The position numbers and the translations under genes were made by a program. A DNA stretch of 64,000 bases from CADEDV01 sp964596345 (GTDB lineage Bacteria > Bacteroidota > Bacteroidia > Chitinophagales > Chitinophagaceae), in contig CAZQSZ010000001.1 in assembly GCA_964596345.1 (NCBI GenBank), positions 682,001 to 746,000 of the forward strand, read 5' to 3'. This document shows, one piece after another, positions 34,734 through 42,875 of the stretch. The notes under the pieces are model-generated. The model was not told where the DNA came from. It saw only the letters and a program-made list of their open reading frames with translations, and made no database searches. Numbering within the stretch: position 1 is the first letter of the stretch; the number at the start of each line of letters is the position of its first letter.

Positions 34734-35645
34734 ATGATCCAGCCGATAATCAATAGAATTTTCACTGTTATTATTTTACTCAGCCTTTCAGTTTTACTGA
34801 ATGCACAAACCGGCATTGCCGTAAAAGCTACGGCCAGTAAAAATAAGATACTGATCGGCGAGCATATTGAACTGAAGCTGGAAGCAGATATCTCCGAGAA
34901 CGAGCCGATACAATTTTTCTCCATTGATACATTGGCGCATTTTGACCTTATTGAAAAACAAAAGATCGATACCACGAATACAAGCAGCGGAACAAGGCTG
35001 TCACAAACCATCCGTATCACCAGTTTTGATTCCGGCCATTGGGTGATCCCAGCTTTTGTACTGGCAGAAGGGATACTAACGGATTCAATCCCGGTTGATG
35101 TGGGCTATTCTGCATTTAATCCCGACCAGGAATACCACGATATCAAAGATGTGATTGATGTGACAGTGGAGGAAAAAATTCCCTGGTGGTGGTATGCTGC
35201 TGGTGCTGCTGCATTATTATTGGTGATCGCCTTCATCTATTTCCTGCGCAGGAAACATAAACCGGTTGAATCAAAACCCATCATTATCATGGACCCATTC
35301 GCAGAAGCGATGAAACAACTGGAGCAACTGAAACGGAATAAGCCGGAGACCAAGCAATATTATTCGGCAATGGTGGATATTTTCAGGGAGTATATCGGGG
35401 CGAAGAAAGGTATCCATTCTGCGAAAGAAACAACGGATGAACTGATCCTGCAATTAAAAGATACAGGTCTTGATAAAACACAGTCCGATCAATTAGCACA
35501 GGCGCTGCGGCTGAGCGATTTTGTAAAATTTGCAAAGTATAAGCCATCCGCTACTGATGATGATGAGGCGTTAAAGACAATAACAGATGCAATAACAATA
35601 GTACAAAAAACAGGAACAGCAGTTCTTCAACCCGGAAATCATTAA
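34734..35645 (+). CDS. BatD-like membrane protein with N-terminal immunoglobulin-like region
   Basis: A 303-residue protein: signal peptide (VIILLSLSVLLNAQ), a periplasmic beta-rich region (about 25-145) with NKILIGEHIELKLEADISEN, a transmembrane helix near 153-173 (WWYAAGAAALLLVIAFIYFL), and a cytoplasmic helical tail with KQYYSAMVDIFREYIGAKKG. It resembles BatD/DUF4381-type proteins of aerotolerance (Bat) operons. It starts 15 bp after the DUF58 stop and ends 6 bp before batA. A role in assembling the MoxR/VWA complex is inferred from position. Confidence 0.7.
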   Translation: MIQPIINRIFTVIILLSLSVLLNAQTGIAVKATASKNKILIGEHIELKLEADISENEPIQFFSIDTLAHFDLIEKQKIDTTNTSSGTRLSQTIRITSFDSGHWVIPAFVLAEGILTDSIPVDVGYSAFNPDQEYHDIKDVIDVTVEEKIPWWWYAAGAAALLLVIAFIYFLRRKHKPVESKPIIIMDPFAEAMKQLEQLKRNKPETKQYYSAMVDIFREYIGAKKGIHSAKETTDELILQLKDTGLDKTQSDQLAQALRLSDFVKFAKYKPSATDDDEALKTITDAITIVQKTGTAVLQPGNH

Positions 35646-35651
35646 AAACAG

Positions 35652-36665
35652 ATGTTGTACGAATGGCTCAACGATATGGACTTTGCTTTTCCCCTTGCAT
35701 TCGGGCTGTTTGTCCTGTTGCCGTTGCTGGTATGGTGGTATAGTAAGAAGAGCAACAGGCAGCAGGCTGTTATCACAGTTTCCACCACCCATGCTTTCAC
35801 GGTTTCTTCCTGGAAGAACAGGTTTCGTCATTTGCCATTCCTGCTTCGTTTACTGGCTTTGAGTGCATTGATAGTGGCACTGGCCCGGCCGCAAAAAAGA
35901 AATGATGACCAGCGTTCGGAAGGAGAGGGTATTGATATTGTCTTATGTATGGACGTCAGCGGCAGTATGGGATCGAAAGATATTTTACCTTCCCGGATGG
36001 ATGTGGCCAAAGAAATGGCAGTGGAATTTATTATGAACCGGCCTGTTGACAGGATCGGCCTTGTTATTTTCTCCGGCGAAAGTTTTACCCAATGCCCTGT
36101 TACCACCGATAAGAATACATTGATCAGCCAGGTACAAAGCCTGGAAAGCCGGCAATACCTCAAAGACGGAACAGTGATCGGTGAAGGGCTGGCCACAGCC
36201 GTGGATCGTCTTTCAAAAAGCCAGGCCAAAAGCAAGGTCATTATTCTGATCACGGATGGAAAAGAAGATGCACCCGATACAAGACTCATTGATCCGCTGA
36301 CCGCACTGGAGATCGCCAAGACCAATAAAGTAAAAGTATATTCAATTGGTATGGGTGCCCGGCCCTCTGCGATAATAGAAAATACCGGCAACAAAACCGG
36401 GAATAAAAACCCGGCTATTGATTTTATTGATGAAGACCTGCTCCGCAAAATTGCGGAAGAAACGGGAGGGAAGTATTTCAGGGCCAAAGACAAAGAAGGA
36501 TTGAAGAACACCTACGAACAGATCGATACCATGGAAAAATCAAAAGTCGAAGTACAATCTTTCAAACGCTACCAGGAACGTTACCTGCCCTTTGTACTGG
36601 CAGCTCTTGCCTTTCTTTTCCTGGAAATAGTTGTACGGCTTACCGTTTTCCGGAAATTTCCCTGA
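35652..36665 (+). CDS. batA: BatA-like VWA-domain membrane protein
   Basis: A 337-residue protein: N-terminal helices (FPLAFGLFVLLPLLVWWY and about 55-75), then a von Willebrand A domain with MIDAS motif DVSGSMGS at about 101-108, further MIDAS residues in GLVIFSGESFTQCPVTTDKN and ILITDGKED, and a C-terminal helix (VLAALAFLFLEIVV). BatA proteins belong to the Bacteroidota aerotolerance operon; here no batB, batC or batE follows, and rsgA begins 26 bp after. Confidence 0.85.
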   Translation: MLYEWLNDMDFAFPLAFGLFVLLPLLVWWYSKKSNRQQAVITVSTTHAFTVSSWKNRFRHLPFLLRLLALSALIVALARPQKRNDDQRSEGEGIDIVLCMDVSGSMGSKDILPSRMDVAKEMAVEFIMNRPVDRIGLVIFSGESFTQCPVTTDKNTLISQVQSLESRQYLKDGTVIGEGLATAVDRLSKSQAKSKVIILITDGKEDAPDTRLIDPLTALEIAKTNKVKVYSIGMGARPSAIIENTGNKTGNKNPAIDFIDEDLLRKIAEETGGKYFRAKDKEGLKNTYEQIDTMEKSKVEVQSFKRYQERYLPFVLAALAFLFLEIVVRLTVFRKFP

Positions 36666-36691
36666 GCAATATTGGGTTATCTTGCAGCCGC

Positions 36692-37618
36692 ATGAAAGCA
36701 ACCGTTTATAAATCAACCGGCAGCTGGTACATCGTTAAAGATGAATCGGGGAGGATCTTCAATGCCCGGATGAAGGGAGTGATGAAACTCGATGATATCA
36801 CCAGCACCAACCCGGTGGCCGTGGGGGATATCGTGGAAATGGAAATCGAAACGGAGGAAAGCAGCACAGCGATCATTGATGAAATTCATACCCGCCACAA
36901 TTATATCAACCGGCAATCGCCAAGGCATAAACACCAGCACCATATAGTTGCTGCTAATCTCGACCAGTCATTGCTGGTGGCTACTTTGAAAGAACCCAGG
37001 ACATCGCAGGGTTTTATCGACCGGTTCCTCGTCGCTTCAGAAATGTACCATGTCCCGGCCCTGGTGGTTTTTAATAAAGCCGATCTCTACAAAAGCAAAG
37101 AGATGGAGAGGTATGAAGCCTTAAAAGCGATGTATGAAGCCATCGGTTATAAAGTATTCCTCATCAGTGCTGCTAAAAAGGAAGGGGTGGAGGGAGTGCT
37201 GGAATTACTAAAAGATAAGACAACTCTTATCAGCGGGCATAGTGGTGTGGGCAAATCATCCCTGCTCAATGTGATTTTCCCTGATATCAATTTACGGACC
37301 CAGGATGTAAGCGGCTGGAGCGGTAAAGGGCAGCATACGACCACGTTTGCCGAAATGTATGACCTGCCTTTTGGCGGCCGTATCATTGATACGCCGGGTA
37401 TGCGGGAATTCGGGCTGGTGGATATCAGCAAACAGGAACTTTCTCATTATTTCCCGGAGCTGCGGGACCGGCTGAATGATTGCCAGTTCAATAACTGTTT
37501 ACATGTAAATGAACCGGGCTGTGCTATTAAAGAAGCCGTCATGAATGGTGCTATACATGAAGACAGGTATGTGAGCTATGTCAACATACTGGATTCAATC
37601 GAAGAAAAGAATTACTGA
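36692..37618 (+). CDS. rsgA: RsgA, small-subunit-dependent ribosome GTPase
   Basis: A 308-residue circularly permuted GTPase. The N-terminal OB-fold contains RIFNARMKGVMKLDDITSTN; G4 NKADLY lies near residue 127, before the P-loop GHSGVGKSSL at about 183-192 and G3 DTPGMREF. A C-terminal zinc knuckle shows C-x5-C-x5-H-type spacing in CQFNNCLHVNEPGCAIK. RsgA checks the maturing 30S subunit. The permuted motif order (G4-G1-G3) confirms the family. Confidence 0.95.
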   Translation: MKATVYKSTGSWYIVKDESGRIFNARMKGVMKLDDITSTNPVAVGDIVEMEIETEESSTAIIDEIHTRHNYINRQSPRHKHQHHIVAANLDQSLLVATLKEPRTSQGFIDRFLVASEMYHVPALVVFNKADLYKSKEMERYEALKAMYEAIGYKVFLISAAKKEGVEGVLELLKDKTTLISGHSGVGKSSLLNVIFPDINLRTQDVSGWSGKGQHTTTFAEMYDLPFGGRIIDTPGMREFGLVDISKQELSHYFPELRDRLNDCQFNNCLHVNEPGCAIKEAVMNGAIHEDRYVSYVNILDSIEEKNY

Positions 37619-37620
37619 TC

Positions 37621-37950
37621 TTAAGCGATCTTCCGTTCCACTTCGTTGAACAATTTTCCTTCCAACACACCGGCTAATTCCACAACCGCTTTGTTGTCCT
37701 TGTTCAGGGCATCACGGGTCTTGGTCGGGAAAATGGAAATACCGTTGTAGATATTGTAGTGCAGGGTGAGGTTATGACCCTTGAACCGGAATTCCCAGTC
37801 AATGGTATCAAAGTCGTCCTCTTTGTTACTGAATTTGATTTTCAGGTCTTCGCTGAGCAGGTCAGCTACCTGGTAGAAGCGTTTCAATCCGCCGTCATCG
37901 GCAATTACTGCTTCAGTGCATCCTAAGTTGGTTCGTAGGGTCAGGCTCAT
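37621..37950 (-). CDS. conserved small protein of unknown function
   Basis: A 109-residue soluble protein with an alternating strand pattern: LTLRTNLGCTEAVIADDG, DLKIKFSNKEDDFDTIDWEF, RFKGHNLTLHYNIYNGISIF, and a C-terminal helix (KAVVELAGVLEGKLFNEVER). No signal peptide or membrane helix. It is convergent with rsgA, with 2 bp between the stop codons. No family can be named. Confidence 0.65.
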   Translation of the reverse strand: MSLTLRTNLGCTEAVIADDGGLKRFYQVADLLSEDLKIKFSNKEDDFDTIDWEFRFKGHNLTLHYNIYNGISIFPTKTRDALNKDNKAVVELAGVLEGKLFNEVERKIA

Positions 37951-38016
37951 ATGTGCAAGGTTTAATGTTTTCTATAAGGACAGGTGGCGGGGTGGATTCG
38001 CTGCGTAAAAACCGTA

Positions 38017-38211
38017 TTAACTTCTGAATTTTTTCGCTTTTCTCGCTTCCTTTTCCGCCTTCGGATCACCGTTGGCTAATTTCTCAGCACCAATGTTCTT
38101 ACCGTTGGTCGGACAGCCATACTTGGGAGGGAATAAACTGTTCCAGACCTTACAGGAAGACAGTAACAGCATCAGTCCCAGTGCTATCGTTAAAAAACGG
38201 AGGCTTTTCAT
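38017..38211 (-). CDS. very small lipoprotein
   Basis: A 64-residue lipoprotein: signal MKSLRFLTIALGLMLLLSSC with Cys at residue 20, then a short mature part (KVWNSLFPPKYGCPTNGKNI and a Lys/Glu/Arg-rich tail ending KKFRS). No enzyme motif. Similar small lipoproteins occur in Bacteroidota. It is 66 bp upstream of the 109-residue gene on the same strand. Function unknown. Confidence 0.7.
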   Translation of the reverse strand: MKSLRFLTIALGLMLLLSSCKVWNSLFPPKYGCPTNGKNIGAEKLANGDPKAEKEARKAKKFRS

Positions 38212-38340
38212 AGTTGTTCATTTTTTTCTATAACGAATCTACGTAATATTCATTGCCCCTGCCATAGTAAAAGCACCATGTACGGTCTTTTTGTATGCAT
38301 GGATTTTTATTGGCAGGCTTAATGCACTAACAGTCAGGGA

Positions 38341-38865
38341 TCAGTCTTTTTTCTCCCGGAACCAGTCGGCATATCTTATATAATTGTTAGCGATCCGGTC
38401 GATCTCCCCATGGATCAGTTTCTGCGAAATATCCTTTACTTTTTTGGCCGGCACCCCGGCATAAATGCTGCCCGCTTCACACACCGTATTCTCCAATACC
38501 ACGGCGCCGGCTGCAATGATCGTATTGCTGTGCACCACGCAATTGTCCATCACGATGGCGCCCATCCCGATCAGCACATTATCATGCACCGTGCAGCCAT
38601 GCACAATAGCATTATGCCCGATTGAAACATTATTACCAATCGTGGTCCCGTATTTCTGGTAGGTGCAATGGATACAGGCCCCGTCCTGCACATTCACTTT
38701 ATTACCCAGCCGGATAAAATTCACATCCCCCCGCACCACGGTATTGAACCAGAAACTGCAATCATCCCCCGTGGTCACCTCACCCACGATGGTCGCATTC
38801 GGGGCGATGAAATTATTGTTACCAAATTGCGGGAGTTTGTTATCAACAGGAAGTATGACTGGCAT
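38341..38865 (-). CDS. gamma-type carbonic anhydrase family protein (left-handed beta-helix)
   Basis: A 174-residue hexapeptide-repeat protein: FIAPNATIVGEVTTGDDCSF, WFNTVVRGDVNFIRLGNKVN, VQDGACIHCTYQKY, IGNNVSIGHNAIVHGCTVHD, IGMGAIVMDNCVVHSNT. The zinc-ligand His residues of the gamma carbonic anhydrase fold are present (H near CIHC, IGHNAIVHG). Activity is not certain: many members bind metal but have other roles. A mixed repeat region lies between this gene and the divergent aminotransferase. Confidence 0.85.
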   Translation of the reverse strand: MPVILPVDNKLPQFGNNNFIAPNATIVGEVTTGDDCSFWFNTVVRGDVNFIRLGNKVNVQDGACIHCTYQKYGTTIGNNVSIGHNAIVHGCTVHDNVLIGMGAIVMDNCVVHSNTIIAAGAVVLENTVCEAGSIYAGVPAKKVKDISQKLIHGEIDRIANNYIRYADWFREKKD

Positions 38866-38975
38866 GGGAAAAGTTTGATGTTTGGGGTTTGAAGTTTTTT
38901 GTTAGCCGGCTACAGTGCTGATGGCATCGCCTGTTGCGACGCTCCGTTCAGGGTTCTGTTCGCTGCCCGGCAATT

Positions 38976-39130
38976 ACAACACAGAGATACGGAGCCGGGG
39001 AGTAACACGGAGTCGCCCTGTGTTACTCATTTCTCTTTTACTCCGTGTTGAAAAACCGGGTACTGCAAATTATAGAATTTCTTTGCGTTGCTGCATATTC
39101 TTTGCGTCCTTTGCAAGGGCTGCTTTATTA
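38976..39130. repeat. composite palindromic/short-repeat region
   Basis: GAGTAACAC (39000-39008) pairs with GTGTTACTC (39020-39028), and AACACGGAGT (39004-39013) pairs with ACTCCGTGTT (39040-39049), so two alternative hairpins overlap. An ACACAGAGATACGGAG copy lies to the left. Further right are two copies of CTTTGCGT (39081-39088 and 39110-39117), with another CTTTGC after the second. Such tracts look like dispersed noncoding repeats. The region from 38866 to 39151 otherwise has no gene. Confidence 0.55.
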
Positions 39131-39151
39131 CAGTTAAAGGCCAACTGATAT

Positions 39152-40330
39152 ATGAATCAACGGGAACTTTTTTTACGGCATGTGGCGCAAACCTCTCCCG
39201 CACCGCTGGCACTGGAGATCGTAAAAGCCGATTGTGCCAGTTTGTATGATGCGGCAGGCAAGGAATATATTGACCTGATCGGCGGCATCAGTGTGGCCAA
39301 TACCGGTCACCGGCACCCGAAAGTGATCGCTGCGATACAGGAGCAACTGGAAGCCTATCTCCACATTATGGTGTACGGCGAATTCGTGGAAGCCCCGCAG
39401 GTACAGTATGCCAAACTGCTCACGGACAACCTACCCGCTTCCCTCAATACTGTTTATTTTACCAACTCCGGTGCTGAAGCCGTGGAAGGAGCCATGAAAT
39501 TAGCCAAGCGGGTCACCAACCGTACACAGATCATAGCTTTCAATCATTCTTATCACGGCAGCACCCATGGTGCACTGAGTATTATCGGTGATGAATACTG
39601 GCGCAATGCTTTTCGTCCGTTGCTGCCGGATGTGCTGCACCTGCCATACAATTCCTTTGATTCGCTGCAGGAGATCACGGAACAAACAGCCTGTGTGATC
39701 GCCGAAACGGTGCAGGCAGAAGCGGGGATACTGGCCCCTTCGAAAGAATGGATGCAGGCCCTGCGGAAAAAATGTACCGATACCGGCACACTATTGATAC
39801 TCGATGAAATACAGGCCGGCTTTGGCCGCACCGGTAAACTTTGGGGTTTTGAAAACTTTGCTATCGTACCGGATGTATTGTTACTCGGCAAAGCCCTGGG
39901 TGCCGGTATGCCGCTCGGTGCTTTTATTGCCGATAAAAAATTAATGGATGCCTTTACGGACAACCCGGTGCTGGGACATATCACTACTTTTGGCGGCCAC
40001 CCGGTTTGTTGCGCTGCCGGTATGGCCGGGCTGAAAGCATTATTGGAAGAAGGATGGATCGCAACCGTAAAAGCCAAAGAGGAATTATTCCGTTCCCTGC
40101 TGGTTCACCCGAAAATAAAAGCCGTCCGTTCTTACGGGCTGTGGATCGCAGTGGAGTTTGATGCCTTTAACACCAATAAAAAGATCATTGATGCCTGTAT
40201 AGCTGCGGGAGTGCTGACCGACTGGTTTTTATTTGCTCCTCACTGCCTGCGTATTTCCCCGCCACTGATCATTTCGGAACAGCAGATCGGGAAAGCCTGT
40301 GAGGTGATGGTGAAGGCTTGTGATGAGTAG
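39152..40330 (+). CDS. class III aminotransferase (acetylornithine/ornithine type)
   Basis: A 392-residue PLP enzyme. Key motifs: IGGISVANTGHRHPKVIAAI, FTNSGAEAVEGAMKLAKRVT (phosphate-binding), SYHGSTHGALSIIGDEYW, the Asp of DEIQAGFGRTGKLWGFE, and the PLP-lysine in LLLGKALGAGMPLGAF at about residue 247. Class III aminotransferases act on acetylornithine, ornithine, 4-aminobutyrate or similar amines; no arginine gene is next to it, so the substrate is unassigned. It has no strong -7 box; the upstream region is repeat-rich. Confidence 0.88.
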   Translation: MNQRELFLRHVAQTSPAPLALEIVKADCASLYDAAGKEYIDLIGGISVANTGHRHPKVIAAIQEQLEAYLHIMVYGEFVEAPQVQYAKLLTDNLPASLNTVYFTNSGAEAVEGAMKLAKRVTNRTQIIAFNHSYHGSTHGALSIIGDEYWRNAFRPLLPDVLHLPYNSFDSLQEITEQTACVIAETVQAEAGILAPSKEWMQALRKKCTDTGTLLILDEIQAGFGRTGKLWGFENFAIVPDVLLLGKALGAGMPLGAFIADKKLMDAFTDNPVLGHITTFGGHPVCCAAGMAGLKALLEEGWIATVKAKEELFRSLLVHPKIKAVRSYGLWIAVEFDAFNTNKKIIDACIAAGVLTDWFLFAPHCLRISPPLIISEQQIGKACEVMVKACDE

Positions 40331-40350
40331 TTGGCAACGGCAAAATAATG

Positions 40351-40373
40351 CTGCGAAACAGGATGTTTTGCAG
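40351..40373. repeat. hairpin repeat H1 (copy 1)
   Basis: CTGCGAAACA, GGA, then TGTTTTGCAG: a 10-bp stem with one mismatch, 20 bp after the aminotransferase stop. A near copy is at 41222-41245. The two bracket a pair of small minus-strand genes. Confidence 0.6.
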
Positions 40374-40382
40374 AGCGAAGGT

Positions 40383-40604
40383 CTAGTTCCTGGACGAATC
40401 AATTTTATTGGTTGAATCATTTATAATAATCGCTGGTACTTTGTCGGAGTTAATTTCCTTCATTTCATATTTAGTGGCAGATTTAATTGCATAATTACAG
40501 GAAACAATTTTGTATACCATATAGGCAACCCCGCAAATGCCAAGTATCCAAATCATTCCGTTGCTAAGGTTAGGACCACTATGTTGACGCTTGTATCTTG
40601 TCAT
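40383..40604 (-). CDS. small single-helix protein, unknown
   Basis: A 73-residue protein with one hydrophobic helix (about 16-36, GMIWILGICGVAYMVYKIV), a basic N-terminus (MTRYKRQHSG) and a polar C-terminal half (KYEMKEINSDKVPAIIINDS). No relatives recognised. It is at the downstream end of the accessory island and shows no Shine-Dalgarno. Confidence 0.5.
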   Translation of the reverse strand: MTRYKRQHSGPNLSNGMIWILGICGVAYMVYKIVSCNYAIKSATKYEMKEINSDKVPAIIINDSTNKIDSSRN

Positions 40605-40688
40605 AAGTTGTCAGTATTTAGTTGCGTTCCACTTCGTAACACAAAATGGTTTGTAGTCCTGAGCTTGTGATTAGAATTTGCCTGCTAT

Positions 40689-41159
40689 TTATTTTCCATT
40701 AACCCCAAGATATGTAAAGCCGAATCTCATGGCATAAACCTGTATGCTATCAACCAATCCTTCAATAGGAACGTCAGCTTCTGCGATATAGAATTTTACT
40801 TTTTTTTCGATGCTTTTTAATTTAATGAAAAGGAATCTTGTTATTGTATCAGAAATATTTTCGGTTATATAGTAATTTTCGATATCACACCAGCGTATCA
40901 ATTCCCTCTTCCGCAATTTGATTCCTTTATCATTAATTAAAATCAGGATTTGTTGTTGAAAGAACCTCATCCATGTGATAATGCATATGATTACAAACAG
41001 CAGTGGCACAGGTAACCAAAAAAATGTTTCTGTTGTAACCGGCAGTTTAATCTCTTTCCAAACCCAGAGCCCGGAAAATAGGGTTACTACAGTTGAAACA
41101 ATTGCAGTAAATAGGGCATCTTTTTTATTTCTTATAAAAATGACTGAATGGGCTCTCAA
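40689..41159 (-). CDS. two-helix membrane protein with PH-like domain, unknown
   Basis: A 156-residue protein (TTG start, no near ATG). Two membrane helices lie at about 15-34 and 47-64, joined by LPVTTETFFW. A soluble part follows (LILINDKGIKLRKRELIRWC, ENYYITENISDTITRFLFIK) resembling bacterial PH-like domains, with WCDIENY typical of this fold. Function unknown. The start is fixed by a TATATTTG box on the minus strand 14 nt upstream. Confidence 0.65.
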   Translation of the reverse strand: MRAHSVIFIRNKKDALFTAIVSTVVTLFSGLWVWKEIKLPVTTETFFWLPVPLLFVIICIITWMRFFQQQILILINDKGIKLRKRELIRWCDIENYYITENISDTITRFLFIKLKSIEKKVKFYIAEADVPIEGLVDSIQVYAMRFGFTYLGVNGK

Positions 41160-41173
41160 AAAAATTAATTTAT

Positions 41174-41207
41174 CAAATATAGTAATGTAGTGAGTAAGAT
41201 TCCCAAA
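41174..41207 (-). promoter_or_regulatory. promoter for the 156-residue gene (TTTG ... TATATTTG)
   Basis: On the minus strand TTTG (41204-41207) and TATATTTG (41174-41181) are separated by 22 nt. The -7 box matches TAnnTTTG exactly. The TTG start is 14 nt downstream. Confidence 0.6.
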
Positions 41208-41221
41208 GGGAAAATTTTAGT

Positions 41222-41245
41222 CTGCGAAACAAAATGTTTTCGCAG
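41222..41245. repeat. hairpin repeat H1 (copy 2)
   Basis: CTGCGAAACA, AAA, TGTTTTCGCAG: the same element as at 40351-40373 with three differences. It lies 8 bp beyond the stop of the thioredoxin-like gene on the minus strand and may be its transcription stop. Confidence 0.6.
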
Positions 41246-41253
41246 CACTGCGT

Positions 41254-41955
41254 TTACTGCTGATCCAATTTCCAGTTTCGGTAATCAAGAAATGATTTTA
41301 TGGTCAGTTGATACCAGTTTTTGTATTCTGTATCTGTAAACGCATCAGGAGTTTTAAATTCTTCTAATAAAAGCAACTGCCGGTGTTGTTTCAGCAGGGC
41401 ATCGGCCGGGCTCATATCCTTGACTGCAGCATAAAGAATATAATCAATGGTAACGGCTTCTTCCGGCAGGCTGATCTTTTTGCCAAGCACTTTTCCCGAA
41501 CGGTCCAGCAGTATATAAGCCGGAGGGGCATTTAAATTCCATTTGGATAGTATTGCTTTGTCGGCACAAAACAGGTTGATACCAGTTGGCTGGTATTTTT
41601 TAAGAGAGGTCTTCCATTCCTTTTTGCTGTCTTCAACGTGGATGTTGATGAACTGGATGGCCGTGTCTAGACTGATCTCCTGTAATCTTTTCAGCAGTTG
41701 CTTTTGGTAAGGAAATTGCCTGACGCTGTTTCCACAGGTGGTGGCCCATAGGGATATGTATAAAAATTTACCGCTGAAATCATCCAGTTTTTTTTCCTGC
41801 CCCTGTACATCAGTAAACGTTACGGGTGGAAGATAAGTACCGGTGTCCACATAAAAACGGGGTAAATAAGTTGAATCAAACCAGGTTGAAACGGAGGATT
41901 GTGACTTGCCGGTGGCTGTAACAAACAGGCAGGCTATGATCAGTGTGGTTCTCAT
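41254..41955 (-). CDS. secreted thioredoxin-like protein with only one active-site Cys
   Basis: A 233-residue exported protein with a signal peptide (LIIACLFVTATGKSQ), then a TlpA-type thioredoxin fold from about residue 40: PPVTFTDVQGQEKKLDDFSG, FLYISLWATTCGNSVRQFPY, INIHVEDSKKEW, NAPPAYILLDRSGKVLGKK (with the cis-Pro loop). The usual CxxC is replaced by CGNS, so a normal disulfide exchange is not expected. It may be a binding or regulatory relative. It sits in the accessory island. Confidence 0.8.
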   Translation of the reverse strand: MRTTLIIACLFVTATGKSQSSVSTWFDSTYLPRFYVDTGTYLPPVTFTDVQGQEKKLDDFSGKFLYISLWATTCGNSVRQFPYQKQLLKRLQEISLDTAIQFINIHVEDSKKEWKTSLKKYQPTGINLFCADKAILSKWNLNAPPAYILLDRSGKVLGKKISLPEEAVTIDYILYAAVKDMSPADALLKQHRQLLLLEEFKTPDAFTDTEYKNWYQLTIKSFLDYRNWKLDQQ

Positions 41956-42023
41956 GATCCCCGTGTTTTTATAAATATAATCACAGTGGCCGGGGTAAGC
42001 TAAATGGGAAACCCGGAAAAGAG

Positions 42024-42095
42024 AAAATTAACTTGTTTTTCTCAACCCCGGGCTGACTTATCGCTCGGTTGTTGGTGAGAAACACCACAACGGCG
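42024..42095. repeat. direct repeat R1, copy A
   Basis: A 72-bp element sharing about 65 of 73 aligned positions with 42738-42810. The first 26 bp are identical (beginning AAAATTAACTTGTTTTTC), as is a 19-bp block TCGGTTGTTGGTGAGAAAC. A GTTGTTGG ... CCACAAC inverted pair gives a hairpin. It lies downstream of the 42119-42658 gene (minus strand). Confidence 0.85.
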
Positions 42096-42118
42096 AAAAA
42101 CCGATATTTCCTGTAGCG

Positions 42119-42658
42119 TTAAAGGGTAACTACGCCAACCTGAATTGACGGTCTTCTTTTTCCGGGTAGTGGCTTTCTTTTGCTTTCTTCAATGAAGTAA
42201 ACAATGTCTTTGATATTTTTTACATCATTCCAACAGTAGCCTGACCACAGGTCAATAATTCCGGATTTGTCAAACCTTATCATTAGAAGATGTAATGAGA
42301 CACTGATCCCGCCTGTCTTATAAGTCATTGCCAGAACATCTTTACTCTTGGCGAGAAAGCTTAACTGCCGTTGAGGCAAGGTATCTGATGAAGTACAACA
42401 ACATTGATAAGATTCATTTGGGTCCGCAATCGAGAAACCATTAGCCAACTTGCCAAGCTGTGTCATAATAAAGGCCGGAATCGAGTCTTTGGTCTTATAG
42501 ACGTAAAAGTTATCCGTTTTTAAATTTTGTGAAAAATCGTCTAAGTTTTTGTTATCTAAAATCCTAGCACTGTCAATAGCGAACTCGTAATGCTTTTGCC
42601 CGTTTACTATGAACGGGAATAGAAAAATCCAAAGACCAATAAATCTAACAGATTTCAT
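42119..42658 (-). CDS. secreted protein of unknown function
   Basis: A 179-residue exported protein: signal peptide (RFIGLWIFLFPFIVNGQ), then ILDNKNLDDFSQNLKTDNFY and a triple-Cys segment ESYQCCCTSSDT near residue 85, followed by SFLAKSKDVLAMTYKTGG and YCWNDVKNIKDIVYFIEESK. The C-terminus is basic (KPLPGKRRPSIQVGVVTL). No family recognised. It lies between the two R1 repeats. Confidence 0.6.
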   Translation of the reverse strand: MKSVRFIGLWIFLFPFIVNGQKHYEFAIDSARILDNKNLDDFSQNLKTDNFYVYKTKDSIPAFIMTQLGKLANGFSIADPNESYQCCCTSSDTLPQRQLSFLAKSKDVLAMTYKTGGISVSLHLLMIRFDKSGIIDLWSGYCWNDVKNIKDIVYFIEESKRKPLPGKRRPSIQVGVVTL

Positions 42659-42719
42659 CGTGTCTATTTTTAAACTTACGCAATATCACCTAAGTTGCAG
42701 GCAACTCATAAATATACAC

Positions 42720-42875
42720 AACTCCTGCTACGGGTTTAAAATTAACTTGTTTTTCTCAACCCCTGGCTGACCTCTAGTTCGGTTGTTGGTGAGAAACGCC
42801 AACAACAGCGTGAAATGCTCAAATGTTTCTATTTGCACTGTCCGCCCACTAACGCAAAACCCGTTATAGGCAGTT
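42720..42875. repeat. attC-like imperfect hairpin enclosing repeat R1 copy B
   Basis: The left arm AACTCCTGCTACGGGTTT (42720-42737) and right arm AAACCCGTTATAGGCAGTT (42857-42875) are imperfect reverse complements. Between them lies R1 copy B (42738-42810) with its own GTTGTTGG/CCAACAAC stem. The whole, about 156 bp, directly follows the stop of the 42876-43328 gene on the minus strand. Confidence 0.5.
42738..42810. repeat. direct repeat R1, copy B
   Basis: Second copy of the 73-bp element described at 42024-42095. Its inner stem GTTGTTGG ... CCAACAAC is perfect (8 bp), with a TGAGAAACG loop. Confidence 0.85.
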
